From Haladaptatus caseinilyticus (GTDB lineage: Archaea; Halobacteriota; Halobacteria; Halobacteriales; Haladaptataceae), in NCBI RefSeq assembly GCF_026248685.1, contig NZ_CP111042.1:62001-126000 (forward strand): 64,000 nt of DNA, read 5' to 3'. Shown here in pieces: positions 41,962-51,336 of the stretch. The notes beneath the pieces were generated by a model. The model saw only the letters and a program-made list of their open reading frames with translations, was not told the DNA's origin and made no database searches. A program made the translations under genes and the position numbers. Positions within the stretch are counted from its first letter, which is position 1. The number at the start of each line of letters is the position of its first letter.

Positions 41962-43056
41962 TTACCGAGTGCTCGCTGGGCCATATTCTCGATCGAAATA
42001 ATCGATTTCATTGAACATCTTCGTCGCAGTGTCCCACTGGTCTGGGGTCAATCGACCGATATTCGCCCCATCGGAGAAAAGCGAAACTCCGCAAGCGCCG
42101 CCATGTAGCGCGAGTTGAATCGCACTGACGAGTTCGTCGTCATCCAACCGATTGAAGGGCCGTTCGCCTCGTCCGGTGCGAATCGATGGTGTAATCGGCG
42201 TATTCGTCTGTTGGCGAAGCGAGCGGACGACTTCACGGATCCATACCGGATGCATATCGAGGTCAATATGTGCTGTCCGCGGAGTAAGCATATCAGCGTA
42301 TTCCGCAATATCACGTTGGTCAATGCCGAGAATTCTCCGACTGTCATCGATAGCAGTGTCAAGGTTGGAAAATGCCTCCAATTCGATATTGATGAGAAAA
42401 CCCGGTCGGTCGTGGAACGGGTCACTTAGCCTTCTGAGGAGTGAATCGATCTGTTTGCACCGTCGATCAATCCACGCTGGGGATTGATCCGACACGCCCT
42501 GTATCTCATCTCTGTCTTGGCATTTCTCACAGTAGCAGGACAGATAGCTGGACTCTCCATTGACGATTGGCTGGAATTCGAAATGAGTGAACTGGATTCC
42601 ATCGACATCGTAGTCAGCGATTTCGTTGGTAATTGCTTGCAGGTGCTCCGAGACGATGTCGTGATTCGGGCACGCCCAGTGCATGTGCTCAGCCGAAACA
42701 TTCGGGTATCTGATCTCCGTTCCTTCCTTTGCTACCTGAACCGTTTCAGGGTATTGCTCGAGAAGGTACTTATCGCAAAGGACGAAGATCGTCGGAACGA
42801 TGTTGATGTCGTGTACCGCTGCTGCGTCGGCGAGCTCCTCGAGTAAATCACGACCAGGAACCTGGTTTGGTGCGACCTCAGAATCATAGAATACCCGACC
42901 GTCGCTTTCCTTCGTAACAACGAAAATCGTATTTACACCGTTATCGGCGAGCCGTTTCAGTTCGACGTCGGGTTGCATCGTCGCCCACGGATAGAGGGTT
43001 ACTGCACGTAGTAACTGAGCGTTCCACCATGGATCGACTGTGTTCCCTTTAGACAT
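41962..43056 (-). CDS. Putative glycoside-hydrolase-like TIM-barrel protein
   Basis: 364 residues. Barrel-like pattern: LADNGVNTIFVVTKESDGRV, INIVPTIFVL, MHWACPNHDIVSEHLQAITN, YDVDGIQFTHFEF, a Cys motif CYCEKC, later TPRTAHIDLDMHP, TPSIRTGRGERPF, GACGVSLFSDG. W-x-CPN … D-x-DGIQFTHFEF … C-x-C-x-x-C resembles uncharacterised GH-like families related to GH13/GHL6. The ExxF after the beta-4-like strand could hold a catalytic acid. It is cytoplasmic and adjacent to the sugar ATPase, so it likely degrades the imported glycoside. Confidence 0.6.
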   Translation of the reverse strand: MSKGNTVDPWWNAQLLRAVTLYPWATMQPDVELKRLADNGVNTIFVVTKESDGRVFYDSEVAPNQVPGRDLLEELADAAAVHDINIVPTIFVLCDKYLLEQYPETVQVAKEGTEIRYPNVSAEHMHWACPNHDIVSEHLQAITNEIADYDVDGIQFTHFEFQPIVNGESSYLSCYCEKCQDRDEIQGVSDQSPAWIDRRCKQIDSLLRRLSDPFHDRPGFLINIELEAFSNLDTAIDDSRRILGIDQRDIAEYADMLTPRTAHIDLDMHPVWIREVVRSLRQQTNTPITPSIRTGRGERPFNRLDDDELVSAIQLALHGGACGVSLFSDGANIGRLTPDQWDTATKMFNEIDYFDREYGPASTR

Positions 43057-43229
43057 CGCAATATTCCATTCAAATACATACTGAAGTTTAACTCTGTGGC
43101 TCGTATCGACCGAAATCTTCCATCTTTAGAACCACACGAATATATTTGGCTATTATCGAACATCACCCCTAATTTCAATATATCCCGACTGAGACTCACT
43201 CACATGGCACGAGTTGGCCATCACTCACT

Positions 43230-43571
43230 ATGAACAATTCACGTTTCACTCGGCAAGTCCCTAATGCACGGTCTCACCCTCGCCCCCAACGGACACTTGA
43301 GCCAGAGGAGTCCGAAATTCTCTCCGTTGCGACAGCGATGGGTTCCGAGACACGATGGAAGATAATCAGAGCACTATCGACAGAGACACGAACGATTCAC
43401 GAACTTACCGAACTCGTCGACTTATCGAAGGGGACTGTTTCGGTTCACGTAAAGCAACTCGAAGAGGCCGGACTCGCCGCATCACGGTTCAATGTGAGCG
43501 ACAACGGTGGCGTCGAGAAAGAAATTTCACTCGCGGTTGACGAAATCACCGTCGATTTGCGCGATATCTAA
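43230..43571 (+). CDS. ArsR-type winged-helix regulator
   Basis: 113 residues. Basic N-terminal arm, then ILSVATAMGSETRWKIIRAL and the HTH (TIHELTELVDLSKGTVSVHV, KQLEEAGLAAS), and a wing with NDNGGVEKEISL. No Cys metal site is seen. It is divergent from the glycosidase-like gene (174 bases between starts), which suggests that it controls the sugar cluster. Confidence 0.8.
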   Translation: MNNSRFTRQVPNARSHPRPQRTLEPEESEILSVATAMGSETRWKIIRALSTETRTIHELTELVDLSKGTVSVHVKQLEEAGLAASRFNVSDNGGVEKEISLAVDEITVDLRDI

Positions 43572-43672
43572 GCCACCGTTTTACTCAGGTTTCAAATCCA
43601 CTAAGTCGCTTATACGTGAGGAACACATCGAGAGGACGGAGAGCGTGAGCAGGAGGTTCGTCGCAGGTCTCG

Positions 43673-44302
43673 TTACATTGGCTCCACTCCCGCTGAAAGA
43701 TACCGCGTTGCAAGGATCAGAATGGTCGCGATCATGCCTGGCCCAAGGAGCACAAAGCCAACTACGGTAAATCCAAACAAGACACCAACAGAGAGGCAGA
43801 AAGCTACCAGTCCGATAGTTGGTATTAATCGCATCATTACGAGTTCTGTCGACTGTCGGGCTGTCTTGCGAGCAGAACGGTTACCATCAACCAGAAGTGG
43901 ATAATAATACAGCAACAACACTGAGAGAACGGTCAGTATGTCGATTGAGAGAAAGGCGAGCAGACCGTATGCAAGCTCACCGGTTCGTAGAAACTGAAGC
44001 CACGAAAGGCCGGCGATGTCGATGACAATCAACGTCGGAACGAGTGGAAGTTGACTCCGCCAGAAATACTGTCGGAATACAGACAACGCAGTGTGTAGTC
44101 TGAACCGATCTCCACGTAGTATGTTTCCAGCGGCGGCGACAGCAGTGGCGGTCGCTGGACCGAGGAGAACGATAGTTGGTGCCAGAATACACCAGCAAAC
44201 GCTTACGATGACAATGACCGGTAGCGATCGATACGCCGCAGCGACGGCTTCTTTCGAGAGGCCGATGAAGTTGACCTGATTTCGATGAGTGTCGACAACC
44301 AT
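43673..44302 (-). CDS. DUF624-like membrane protein of the sugar ABC operon
   Basis: 209 residues with about five membrane helices (SLPVIVIVSVCWCILAPTIV; LVPTLIVIDIAGLSWLQFL; LLAFLSIDILTVLSVLLLYY; LIPTIGLVAFCLSVGVLFGF; VLLGPGMIATILILA). The layout matches YesL/DUF624 proteins, which accompany CUT1 sugar transporters in many genomes with unknown role. It follows the permease gene by 32 bases and is the last gene of the transporter operon. Confidence 0.7.
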   Translation of the reverse strand: MVVDTHRNQVNFIGLSKEAVAAAYRSLPVIVIVSVCWCILAPTIVLLGPATATAVAAAGNILRGDRFRLHTALSVFRQYFWRSQLPLVPTLIVIDIAGLSWLQFLRTGELAYGLLAFLSIDILTVLSVLLLYYYPLLVDGNRSARKTARQSTELVMMRLIPTIGLVAFCLSVGVLFGFTVVGFVLLGPGMIATILILATRYLSAGVEPM

Positions 44303-44334
44303 TGCTTTGGAACCTGTGTTGGATGATCGAACAA

Positions 44335-45210
44335 CTATACTTTAAGTCCGGACATGGTGACTCCCTTGATGAAATACCGCCGCAACAGTAGAAACAGCAG
44401 TATCGTTGGGAGCGCGAGGAGTGTTGCACCGGCCATCAACGGCCCCATGCTGTTACCATAGAGGCCTGTCTTGGCGAACAGGGTGATACTCACCGGCAGC
44501 GTGTACATGCTTTCATTTTTGATCACGATGAGATCCCAGAGCATCTGGTTCCAGCGGTTCATGAAGGTAAAAATCGCGACCGTCGCGATAGCGGGCATCG
44601 AATTGGGCAAAACGATACGAAAGACGATATCGAGTTCGTTACACCCGTCCATCCGTGCGGCATCGATGAGGCTGTCAGGGAATTGTTTGAAGAATTGGGT
44701 CAGAAGGAAAATGCCGAACGAACTGATCGCGAAGGGGGCGATCATCGCCTGATACGTGTTAACCCATCCAAGTTCGACGATAATGACGAATTGAGGAATC
44801 AACAGCAGGATTCCGGGAATCATCATTGTCGCGAGGATGAAGTTGTAAGTTACACCACGTCCATACCAGTCTAGTTTCGCGAGGGAGTAGGCGACAATGC
44901 ACGACGTGATGACCACCGAGACGACCACAGCGCCGGTGACGATAATGCTATTGATCAACTGACGTACAATCGGGACATTTTCGAGAAGGAATCGGTAGTT
45001 TTCCAACGTGAATGTCGATGGGATCACCTGCAACGAGTAGATCTCACTTGCTGGTTTGAATGACATTGAAACCATCAGTGCGAACGGAAACACTGGGAGA
45101 ATCACACCGATCGTCAATGCTACGTATACGAGCACCTTCTTCCCCGAAAGCTCGGACAGTCGTTCTTGACCGTCGCCGAACACACCCGAATCGTCGGTTT
45201 CGATGCTCAT
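44335..45210 (-). CDS. Carbohydrate ABC transporter permease (MalG type)
   Basis: 291 residues, six membrane helices. N-terminal helix LVYVALTIGVILPVFPFALM, then SFKPASEIYS and FTLENYRFLLE, typical of MalG-type subunits. The coupling loop is FPDSLIDAARMDGCNELDIV (EAA motif). It overlaps the MalF-type gene by 1 base. Forms the channel with that subunit. Confidence 0.92.
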   Translation of the reverse strand: MSIETDDSGVFGDGQERLSELSGKKVLVYVALTIGVILPVFPFALMVSMSFKPASEIYSLQVIPSTFTLENYRFLLENVPIVRQLINSIIVTGAVVVSVVITSCIVAYSLAKLDWYGRGVTYNFILATMMIPGILLLIPQFVIIVELGWVNTYQAMIAPFAISSFGIFLLTQFFKQFPDSLIDAARMDGCNELDIVFRIVLPNSMPAIATVAIFTFMNRWNQMLWDLIVIKNESMYTLPVSITLFAKTGLYGNSMGPLMAGATLLALPTILLFLLLRRYFIKGVTMSGLKV

Positions 45211-46190
45211 TACATCGACACCTCCTGATCGACATAGTTACGTTCGACGTAGCTGATGACGAAGATCATCGCCGCAAGTACGACACCGATCGTACTCGCA
45301 TAGCCCATTTCGAGATACGAGAAGGCATTTCGGTAGATGACGAGAACGAACGTTTTCGTTGCGCCGTTCGGCCCACCACCTGTCATGATGAACGGCTCGG
45401 TGAAAATCTGGAATGCGGTAATCGTCGAGAGGATCACAACGACTAGAATACTCGGATTCAACAGCGGGAGGGTAATGTGGCGGAACTGTTGCCACTCGCT
45501 GGCCCCATCGAGCGATGCCGATTCATAGATCGTTTCCGGGAGTGATTGCAGATTCGCAAGAAAGATGATCGCGTAGTAGCCGATGAACTTCCAGGATACC
45601 ATCATCGCGATAGCTGGCATTGCCCACGTGGTACTACCCAGAAAGTTGATCTCCGTTCCCGCAACAGCGAGCATCTGATTGATGTATCCGTCGGGCGCGT
45701 AAATCCACTTGAAGACGACGGCTACGACGACGCCACTTGTGACATATGGGACAAAATATCCCGCCATATAAAGTGCCCGTCCACGGACGATCCGATCCAG
45801 CAACACCGCTACGCCGAGAGCAAGCACTATCTGTGTCGGGACGTTTACGACGAAGAAGTACAACGTGTTTCTGAGAAGCTGCCAGAAGAGGTCACTCGTC
45901 AGTAACTGTACGTACTGGTTGATCCCGACGAACACCGTCTCGGGGCTGATAATGGACCATTCGTGAAAACTCAAGTAGAGTGCGAACAGGAATGGGAAGA
46001 TCAGAAATACCGACGCCCAAAGAAACCATGGTACGATAAGAGCCCATCCCATTAGGTTGTCGTCGTGATTCCCGAGGCGTTTGGTTGCAGTTCCGAGAAG
46101 GGGCAAATGTGCTATTCGTTGGCGAAGTCCACTTTTCGTGGCCGATGTGTCCGCTTTTCGTGCTCCTGATTCGGTTGTCGCGTCTGGCAT
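45210..46190 (-). CDS. Carbohydrate ABC transporter permease (MalF type)
   Basis: 326 residues. A ~50-residue cytoplasmic N-terminus, then helices beginning WALIVPWFLWASVFLIFPFL, with FHEWSIISPETVFVGINQYV between helices 1 and 2. The coupling loop is YESASLDGASEWQQFRHITL and the late motif FTEPFIMTGGGPNGATKTFV. 17 bases after the binding-protein gene. Confidence 0.92.
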   Translation of the reverse strand: MPDATTESGARKADTSATKSGLRQRIAHLPLLGTATKRLGNHDDNLMGWALIVPWFLWASVFLIFPFLFALYLSFHEWSIISPETVFVGINQYVQLLTSDLFWQLLRNTLYFFVVNVPTQIVLALGVAVLLDRIVRGRALYMAGYFVPYVTSGVVVAVVFKWIYAPDGYINQMLAVAGTEINFLGSTTWAMPAIAMMVSWKFIGYYAIIFLANLQSLPETIYESASLDGASEWQQFRHITLPLLNPSILVVVILSTITAFQIFTEPFIMTGGGPNGATKTFVLVIYRNAFSYLEMGYASTIGVVLAAMIFVISYVERNYVDQEVSM

Positions 46191-46207
46191 AGATGTTGAA
46201 TCCGTTT

Positions 46208-47542
46208 CTATCCGTTGAGTGCTTGATTGATACCGTTCTCAGCGTCGTCGAGGCCTTTCTGAGGCGGTTTCTTTCCTAATGCAACTGGCACGAAACACTG
46301 TTCGCCAAACACGTTCATGACCTTCGTATAATCCGGCGTGTATGCCGGTGGGTGTGAGGTTTCGAGTGCTTGTGCGTACGGTTTGACATCGGGGTTTTTG
46401 TCGAAGAAGCCGCTTGCGGAACTGACGAGGTCCTTTCGAAGCGGCAGTTGGAGCGTCTTTTTCAGGAATTTTGTATCCCACTTCGACTGCTGCTCGAAAC
46501 TGACGAACTCCCAAGCTTGGTTTGGCTGTTTGGCCGAGGCAAAAATCGAGGTGTTCTTCGGATCTGCGTACGTATGACTGTTCTGTGATACTCCATCTGG
46601 AACTGGGGGATTCATGTGGGACATTGAGACGTCCTTGTTGACGCCTTCGAAGTACGGGATAACCCACGGTCCACCAGTATTAATGACCGCTTCGTTGTGT
46701 GGGAATTTTGGCTTCTCGCTCCCTTGTGTCGGGGCGAGATCAGCGCTGTAGAGATCTTGAAAGAACTGGAGTATCGTCTTTGCCGTCTTGTTATTGAATG
46801 CCGGTTTGACACTGTCTCCTTTCTGGCTGAACATCGATTTCTTCCCCTCTGAGGCGGCTAGGTACAACGGGAGAAAGTCGAACCATCGCTCGTACCACGT
46901 TGGTTTCGGTGCTCGATCCCACAGTACCTTCGCACCACCACCGTCGACGATTTTCTTCCCAGCCTCGAGCAGTCCAGACAGCGTCGTCGGATACTCGTCC
47001 GAGTTTTTGTATCCTGCTTTCTTGAGAACGGTATCGTTGTATTGGAACAATACCGGGTTGGCCTTCCACGGCGCTTGATAGAGTCCACCATCAGGCGCTT
47101 CATATCGCTTCAAAATGGTTTTGCCACACCGATCAGTAAGGAAATTCTTCGCACCCTCAATTTCGTAGAGGTTCTTTGCGGCGCCGTTTTCCTGAAGTTG
47201 GGCAGCGAACCCAGGGAACACGTTTGCGAAGACGTCCGGTTCAGAATTCGAGGCAAGTGCCGAAAGGACCACTTGTTCGGAACTATCCCCTTCAGGAACT
47301 GGACGCACTTTTAACTTCGAATTGTGGGATTTGAGGAACTCCTTCTTTGCATTGTTATGAAAATTCAGTTCCTGCTTGTTTGGAGATGACCAAAACTCAG
47401 TCTTATCACTGTTTCCACTCGAACCTCCGTTAGAACTACCGAAACCCCCTGTGCAACCAGCGAGGGATAGCATCGCTGCCGTGCTCGTACCGGCTGTGGC
47501 TTTCACGAACTGTCGACGCTGCAGTGTGTTGTTCCTCGTCAT
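46208..47542 (-). CDS. Sugar ABC transporter substrate-binding lipoprotein (SBP family 1)
   Basis: 444 residues. A Tat signal with lipobox (RRQFVKATAG … MLSLAGC) marks an exported lipoprotein. A Ser/Gly linker follows, then the family-1 fold: EFWSSPNKQELNFHNNAKKE, EPDVFANVFPGFAAQL, YQAPWKANPVLFQYNDTVLK, INTGGPWVIPYFEGV, SIFASAKQPNQAWEFVSF. It captures a sugar or oligosaccharide for the two permeases downstream. The promoter holds a TATA and an inverted repeat between it and the start. Confidence 0.92.
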   Translation of the reverse strand: MTRNNTLQRRQFVKATAGTSTAAMLSLAGCTGGFGSSNGGSSGNSDKTEFWSSPNKQELNFHNNAKKEFLKSHNSKLKVRPVPEGDSSEQVVLSALASNSEPDVFANVFPGFAAQLQENGAAKNLYEIEGAKNFLTDRCGKTILKRYEAPDGGLYQAPWKANPVLFQYNDTVLKKAGYKNSDEYPTTLSGLLEAGKKIVDGGGAKVLWDRAPKPTWYERWFDFLPLYLAASEGKKSMFSQKGDSVKPAFNNKTAKTILQFFQDLYSADLAPTQGSEKPKFPHNEAVINTGGPWVIPYFEGVNKDVSMSHMNPPVPDGVSQNSHTYADPKNTSIFASAKQPNQAWEFVSFEQQSKWDTKFLKKTLQLPLRKDLVSSASGFFDKNPDVKPYAQALETSHPPAYTPDYTKVMNVFGEQCFVPVALGKKPPQKGLDDAENGINQALNG

Positions 47543-47544
47543 AT

Positions 47545-47583
47545 GATTGCTTCACAACTGTGCAATCAATTGTGATGTATAAA
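47545..47583 (-). promoter_or_regulatory. Promoter of the sugar ABC operon with inverted repeat
   Basis: On the minus strand TTTATA (47578-47583) lies 36-41 bases before the ATG. Between them is GATTGC (47545-47550) / GCAATC (47562-47567), a 6-base inverted repeat overlapping the transcription start region, where a repressor would act. Confidence 0.45.
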
Positions 47584-47776
47584 CTTCGCTCTCGGATTTG
47601 ATTTGCGTCAAACGGATTTGGGGAATATCGATAGTCCGTGGCTATCAGCTAATGAATTTATATTGAAAGGGAACTCTCCGGACGATAGTAGACGACGAGC
47701 TTCCGATCAGTACCACGTGATCTTTTGAAAATTAGGGACCGTGAACCGTCACATGGCCAAGCGGTGATCTATGTCG

Positions 47777-48559
47777 CTACAGACAATCACGAAGGTATTC
47801 TATTGCTTGTGGAACTGCCTCGAAGTCGTCATCTTCGCCCTCGTATTCGAGCGTCACGAAGCCACTATAGCCCTGTTCAGACAGTGCTGTCAGTGATTCT
47901 TCGTAGTAAGGATAGTTCGGTTCGGACCCGTCCTCTGCGAGATTGTCGTAGGCCGCATGAACGTGATCTGCGAGGTGTATCGTGCGGTCAATCGATGGCT
48001 TCCCATCGATGTAGTTTGCCAAATCCAGAACGAGACCGAGCTCACCTTTTACCTGGCTCCGAACACGAAAGATATCATCTGCGGTCCGAATGAGCCCATC
48101 GTGGTTATGATTTTCGATGGCGAGGGTTGTCCCGACCGTTTCGCCGTAGTCGACACACTCCTGCAGACACGTCGCAACATCCGTCCATACTTGTGGATCA
48201 TCGTGTTCACGGTCATGGAGACCTGGGAATCCGGTAAACGCTCGAAGCACTGGTGCGCCAAGCTGATCGCCATGATCCAACCACGTTTTGACCAATTCGA
48301 CGTCTTCACGCCGATCTTCGGGCGTTCCTTTGGCAAAATCGTTGTAGAAGACCGACAAGCATGCAATCTCTAGATCGTACTCCGAAAGGAGATCTGTGAC
48401 GTATGCGATCGTCTCTTTATCATCGCCCGGAAGATGTCCATCGAGCAATTCGACTCCTGAAATTTCGAGTTCCGTACTACAAATCTCGAAGAACTCCTCG
48501 AGGGACATCTTGTCTTCGAGTTCGTCGTGGTATGAATACGAACTGCAGGCGAGCTTCAT
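47777..48559 (-). CDS. Sugar phosphate isomerase/epimerase family protein (xylose isomerase-like TIM barrel)
   Basis: 260 residues. Family segments: KLACSSYSYHDEL, EISGVELLDGHLPGDDKE, YDLEIACLSVFYNDFAKGTP, GTTLAIENHNHDGLIRTADD, LGLVLDLANYI, and SGFVTLEYEG at the end, with Glu, Asp, His and Glu at the usual metal positions. It would isomerise or epimerise a sugar or inositol derivative in the cytoplasm. Its start overlaps the stop of the Gfo/Idh/MocA gene by 4 bases, a common catabolic pair. Confidence 0.87.
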   Translation of the reverse strand: MKLACSSYSYHDELEDKMSLEEFFEICSTELEISGVELLDGHLPGDDKETIAYVTDLLSEYDLEIACLSVFYNDFAKGTPEDRREDVELVKTWLDHGDQLGAPVLRAFTGFPGLHDREHDDPQVWTDVATCLQECVDYGETVGTTLAIENHNHDGLIRTADDIFRVRSQVKGELGLVLDLANYIDGKPSIDRTIHLADHVHAAYDNLAEDGSEPNYPYYEESLTALSEQGYSGFVTLEYEGEDDDFEAVPQAIEYLRDCL

Positions 48560-49617
48560 TCGTCTGCCTCCGTTTCGAGTGGGAAGTGTACACGTTTTCC
48601 GGATTCCGACGATTGATCGATACCCATGACCACTTCGAGTGCGCGCTTTCCATCTCGTCCCGTTACAGTTGGTTCGCTGTTAGCCCTGGCCGATTGGATA
48701 AAGTGTTCTATCGGACCGCAGTACTTGGATTGTTCTGGAATCGGGATATCGACGGCTCCACACTCGTTACCCAATTCAACTCGGAGAGACGGCGCCACTT
48801 TGTCAACGTAGATAACACCTTCCTCACCGACGATCTGCATCTCGATAGATTCGGGGTCCGTTCGCCATGCTGTCTCGAAGGTTCCCAGTGTACCGTCTTC
48901 GAACTGGAGAGCAGCTACGGCCGTATCTTCGACCTCCGCATCCATCGATAAGGTGTCACTGTATCCCGATAGCGACGAAACTGGTCCAAACAGGTGATTG
49001 ATGAGGTCAGCATTGTGGACGCCAATATCGATGAGCGCCCCACCACCAGATGTGTCCGCATCCGTGAACCAGGTCGACCGTGGTGACCATCCTTCCGGGC
49101 CAGGATGGCTAAATCGACTTCGCACTGATAGCACGTCGCCGATAACTCCCTTTTCGAGTACCTCTTTGGTCTTCTCATAGACCGGGTTGAAACGTTCGGT
49201 CTGATCGATCATCAGGCGTGCTGTGCTTGTGTCCGCCGCGTTGATCATCGCATCGGCCTCTGCTAAAGATGTGCTAATGGGCTTCTCACAGAGAACGTGG
49301 ATATCGTGCTCGAGTGCAGTGCAGACGACTTCTTTGTGGAGATGATTCGGAAGACAGACGCTGACAGCATCGACACTCCCTGATTCGAGCATTTCAACAT
49401 AATCTGTGTAGTATGAATCGATCTCGAATTCATCAGCTACTGTTTCGGCTTTCTTCTCCTCGACGTCGCACACGGCTACAAGGTCGACGTTTTCGTTCTT
49501 TCGATACGCGGGTATGTGAAGCCGCTGAGCGATTGCTCCGGTTCCGATAACTGCTGTTCGCAGATTCTCGGTCTCAAGACCTTCCGTTTCAGAGGCAATC
49601 ATGATCTCTTGTCCCAT
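48556..49617 (-). CDS. Gfo/Idh/MocA family oxidoreductase
   Basis: 353 residues from MGQEIMIASE; another in-frame ATG lies 30 bases upstream. Rossmann motif AVIGTGAIAQRLHIPAY, then VCLPNHLHKEVV and the family signature HVLCEKPISTSLAEADAMI (E-K-P). The C-terminal domain contains GGALIDIGVHNADLINHLFG with the catalytic-type His/Asp. NAD(P)-dependent oxidation of a sugar or cyclitol is expected. First gene of a two-gene operon with the isomerase/epimerase. Confidence 0.9.
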   Translation of the reverse strand: MGQEIMIASETEGLETENLRTAVIGTGAIAQRLHIPAYRKNENVDLVAVCDVEEKKAETVADEFEIDSYYTDYVEMLESGSVDAVSVCLPNHLHKEVVCTALEHDIHVLCEKPISTSLAEADAMINAADTSTARLMIDQTERFNPVYEKTKEVLEKGVIGDVLSVRSRFSHPGPEGWSPRSTWFTDADTSGGGALIDIGVHNADLINHLFGPVSSLSGYSDTLSMDAEVEDTAVAALQFEDGTLGTFETAWRTDPESIEMQIVGEEGVIYVDKVAPSLRVELGNECGAVDIPIPEQSKYCGPIEHFIQSARANSEPTVTGRDGKRALEVVMGIDQSSESGKRVHFPLETEADE

Positions 49618-49724
49618 ATTCACGCGGTTATCGTTCGACACCTCCAATTAATGTCTTCCTCAAATTTGATCAGATCAGTCGATATTTGGAAACGATCGAA
49701 TATCTATCGATCATCAAGTTTCCA

Positions 49725-51071
49725 TCATTGTGAGTGGGTCTTCATAGGCGCATCATCAGGTGTCCCACTCTTGTTCAACAACTGCTCTGGGTACGCCTCA
49801 TACGCCAATCCAATCAACAACGGCTCAACTTCAGCAAGCGTCGCTGGTACCCCATACGGACCATCCTCATCCTCATTCCATGCATGCACCCAAAGATACG
49901 TTTGCTCTTTCAACGTCCGAGTCCCAGACTCGAACAACGTTTCCGCCCAGTGGGCTTTCCGGTCGTCTTCACCACGCAGTGCCATCGAGATTTCACCGAT
50001 GTGCCAATAATTGCCGTCACCCCACCGCGCAAAACTCCGTGTCGCGTTCCGACTCTTCGCGATCTCGACGAAATTCGAACTCAACTGCCGCTTCTTTCCG
50101 TACGCCTCTGCTTTGCCAATGTACCGCGGAATCACATTACCTGGATCAACACTCTCGACTGGCACATCGAGTTGGTACATCATGTAGAGCAGGCCCTCAC
50201 AGCCGCCCTCACGAACGCCAGTCGAATCAACACACTGTAACCCCGCTCGACGAATCTGCTCGTCAATCGCCGCAGAGCGCTTCAAAACGCCCCCCTCCGT
50301 CAGCTGCACTTCCAACTCATCTTCAGCGAAGAGCGGAATCGGATCCGGACTCCCATCTTCCTGTATGTCTGCGATAATCGTTTCCTCGACCCACTGGTAC
50401 CACCGATCGGCTTTCGACTCCACTGGTAAAGGTGAACACTGTTCTTCGTTTCCATGTGAGTTGATTACTGGTTCTGAATCGACTGTAACCCAGTTTGGTC
50501 CGACTTTCCCGATCTCGTAGAGGATACGATTCGGGACGAACTCCCGATTTGCACTAATTCGTTCGTACTGTGATTGTGCGTGAACGAGTCCGACAAGTTT
50601 CGCTTCCAACTCCTGTCGATACGTTGGATATCCATACGGACCTGCTTCGAGCTCGTCAACATCGACAATCCAGACGTAGAGTGGTTGCTCTGTGCGTTCT
50701 TGAATCAGCGCGATGTGGTCGTATTTCGAAAAACTCCCCCAATCGCCATCGCCTTTCCATGCCGACGTCGGCAGTGCAGCTCGAATTTTTCGCGAGTGAT
50801 TCCCGATTCGAGTACTGATGTTGTTGGACTCACCGATGTAGACAGGGGTAATTTCTGTCGCATCCTTCGCTGGTTTATCGAGGAGATAGAGCAAATAGAG
50901 ATAGTCACCATCGTTTTTCCCCCATTTGTACTTCCCTAGTGCTTCGCTGGTTTCGAGGTTGCTATCAACCGTATCGAAGAACGGAACTGGATCCGGTGTA
51001 TCGCTCGATTGAATATCTTGGAGTACCGTCTCCGTGATCCAGTGTCGCCATCTGACGCTCTTCTCACTCAT
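49725..51071 (-). CDS. Tandem GIY-YIG nuclease-like protein
   Basis: 448 residues with two related halves. Each half starts with an RW-x-x-W-x-x-E/T-helix and a PDP(V/I)P(F/L)F segment, then a GIY-YIG-like core. In half 1 this is DYLYLLYLLDKPAKDATEIT and VYIGESNNISTRIGNHSRKI, with Glu in ELEAKLVGLVHAQS. In half 2 it is GLLYMMYQLDVPVES, RYIGKAEAYGKKRQLSSNF, WGDGNYWHIGE and EVEPLLIGLAYEAY. The first half keeps more of the catalytic set (Tyr, Tyr, Arg, Glu). I do not know this architecture as a named family. It lies beside a broken Fic/Doc gene, a setting that fits defence or conflict genes. Confidence 0.65.
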   Translation of the reverse strand: MSEKSVRWRHWITETVLQDIQSSDTPDPVPFFDTVDSNLETSEALGKYKWGKNDGDYLYLLYLLDKPAKDATEITPVYIGESNNISTRIGNHSRKIRAALPTSAWKGDGDWGSFSKYDHIALIQERTEQPLYVWIVDVDELEAGPYGYPTYRQELEAKLVGLVHAQSQYERISANREFVPNRILYEIGKVGPNWVTVDSEPVINSHGNEEQCSPLPVESKADRWYQWVEETIIADIQEDGSPDPIPLFAEDELEVQLTEGGVLKRSAAIDEQIRRAGLQCVDSTGVREGGCEGLLYMMYQLDVPVESVDPGNVIPRYIGKAEAYGKKRQLSSNFVEIAKSRNATRSFARWGDGNYWHIGEISMALRGEDDRKAHWAETLFESGTRTLKEQTYLWVHAWNEDEDGPYGVPATLAEVEPLLIGLAYEAYPEQLLNKSGTPDDAPMKTHSQ

Positions 51072-51336
51072 ATATATTGATGCAGATAATAAACTAACAG
51101 GATTTAAAGACACTCATCTAAACATGTCCGGTTCAGTGAGCAGGTATCTTTCAATTTTATGATAATACACTCACAGAAGTCTCATTAACGGGTATTTCAT
51201 CAATTCACCATCCTACAGGCCATCCCTTTTGTAGGAGCGATCATCGGTAATATACGTAGTCAACAGATGACTCGAAATTCCTGTTCTCCATTGTCACTGG
51301 GAAAGCTCTTTGACCCGATGCCAACAAAGACAGCTT

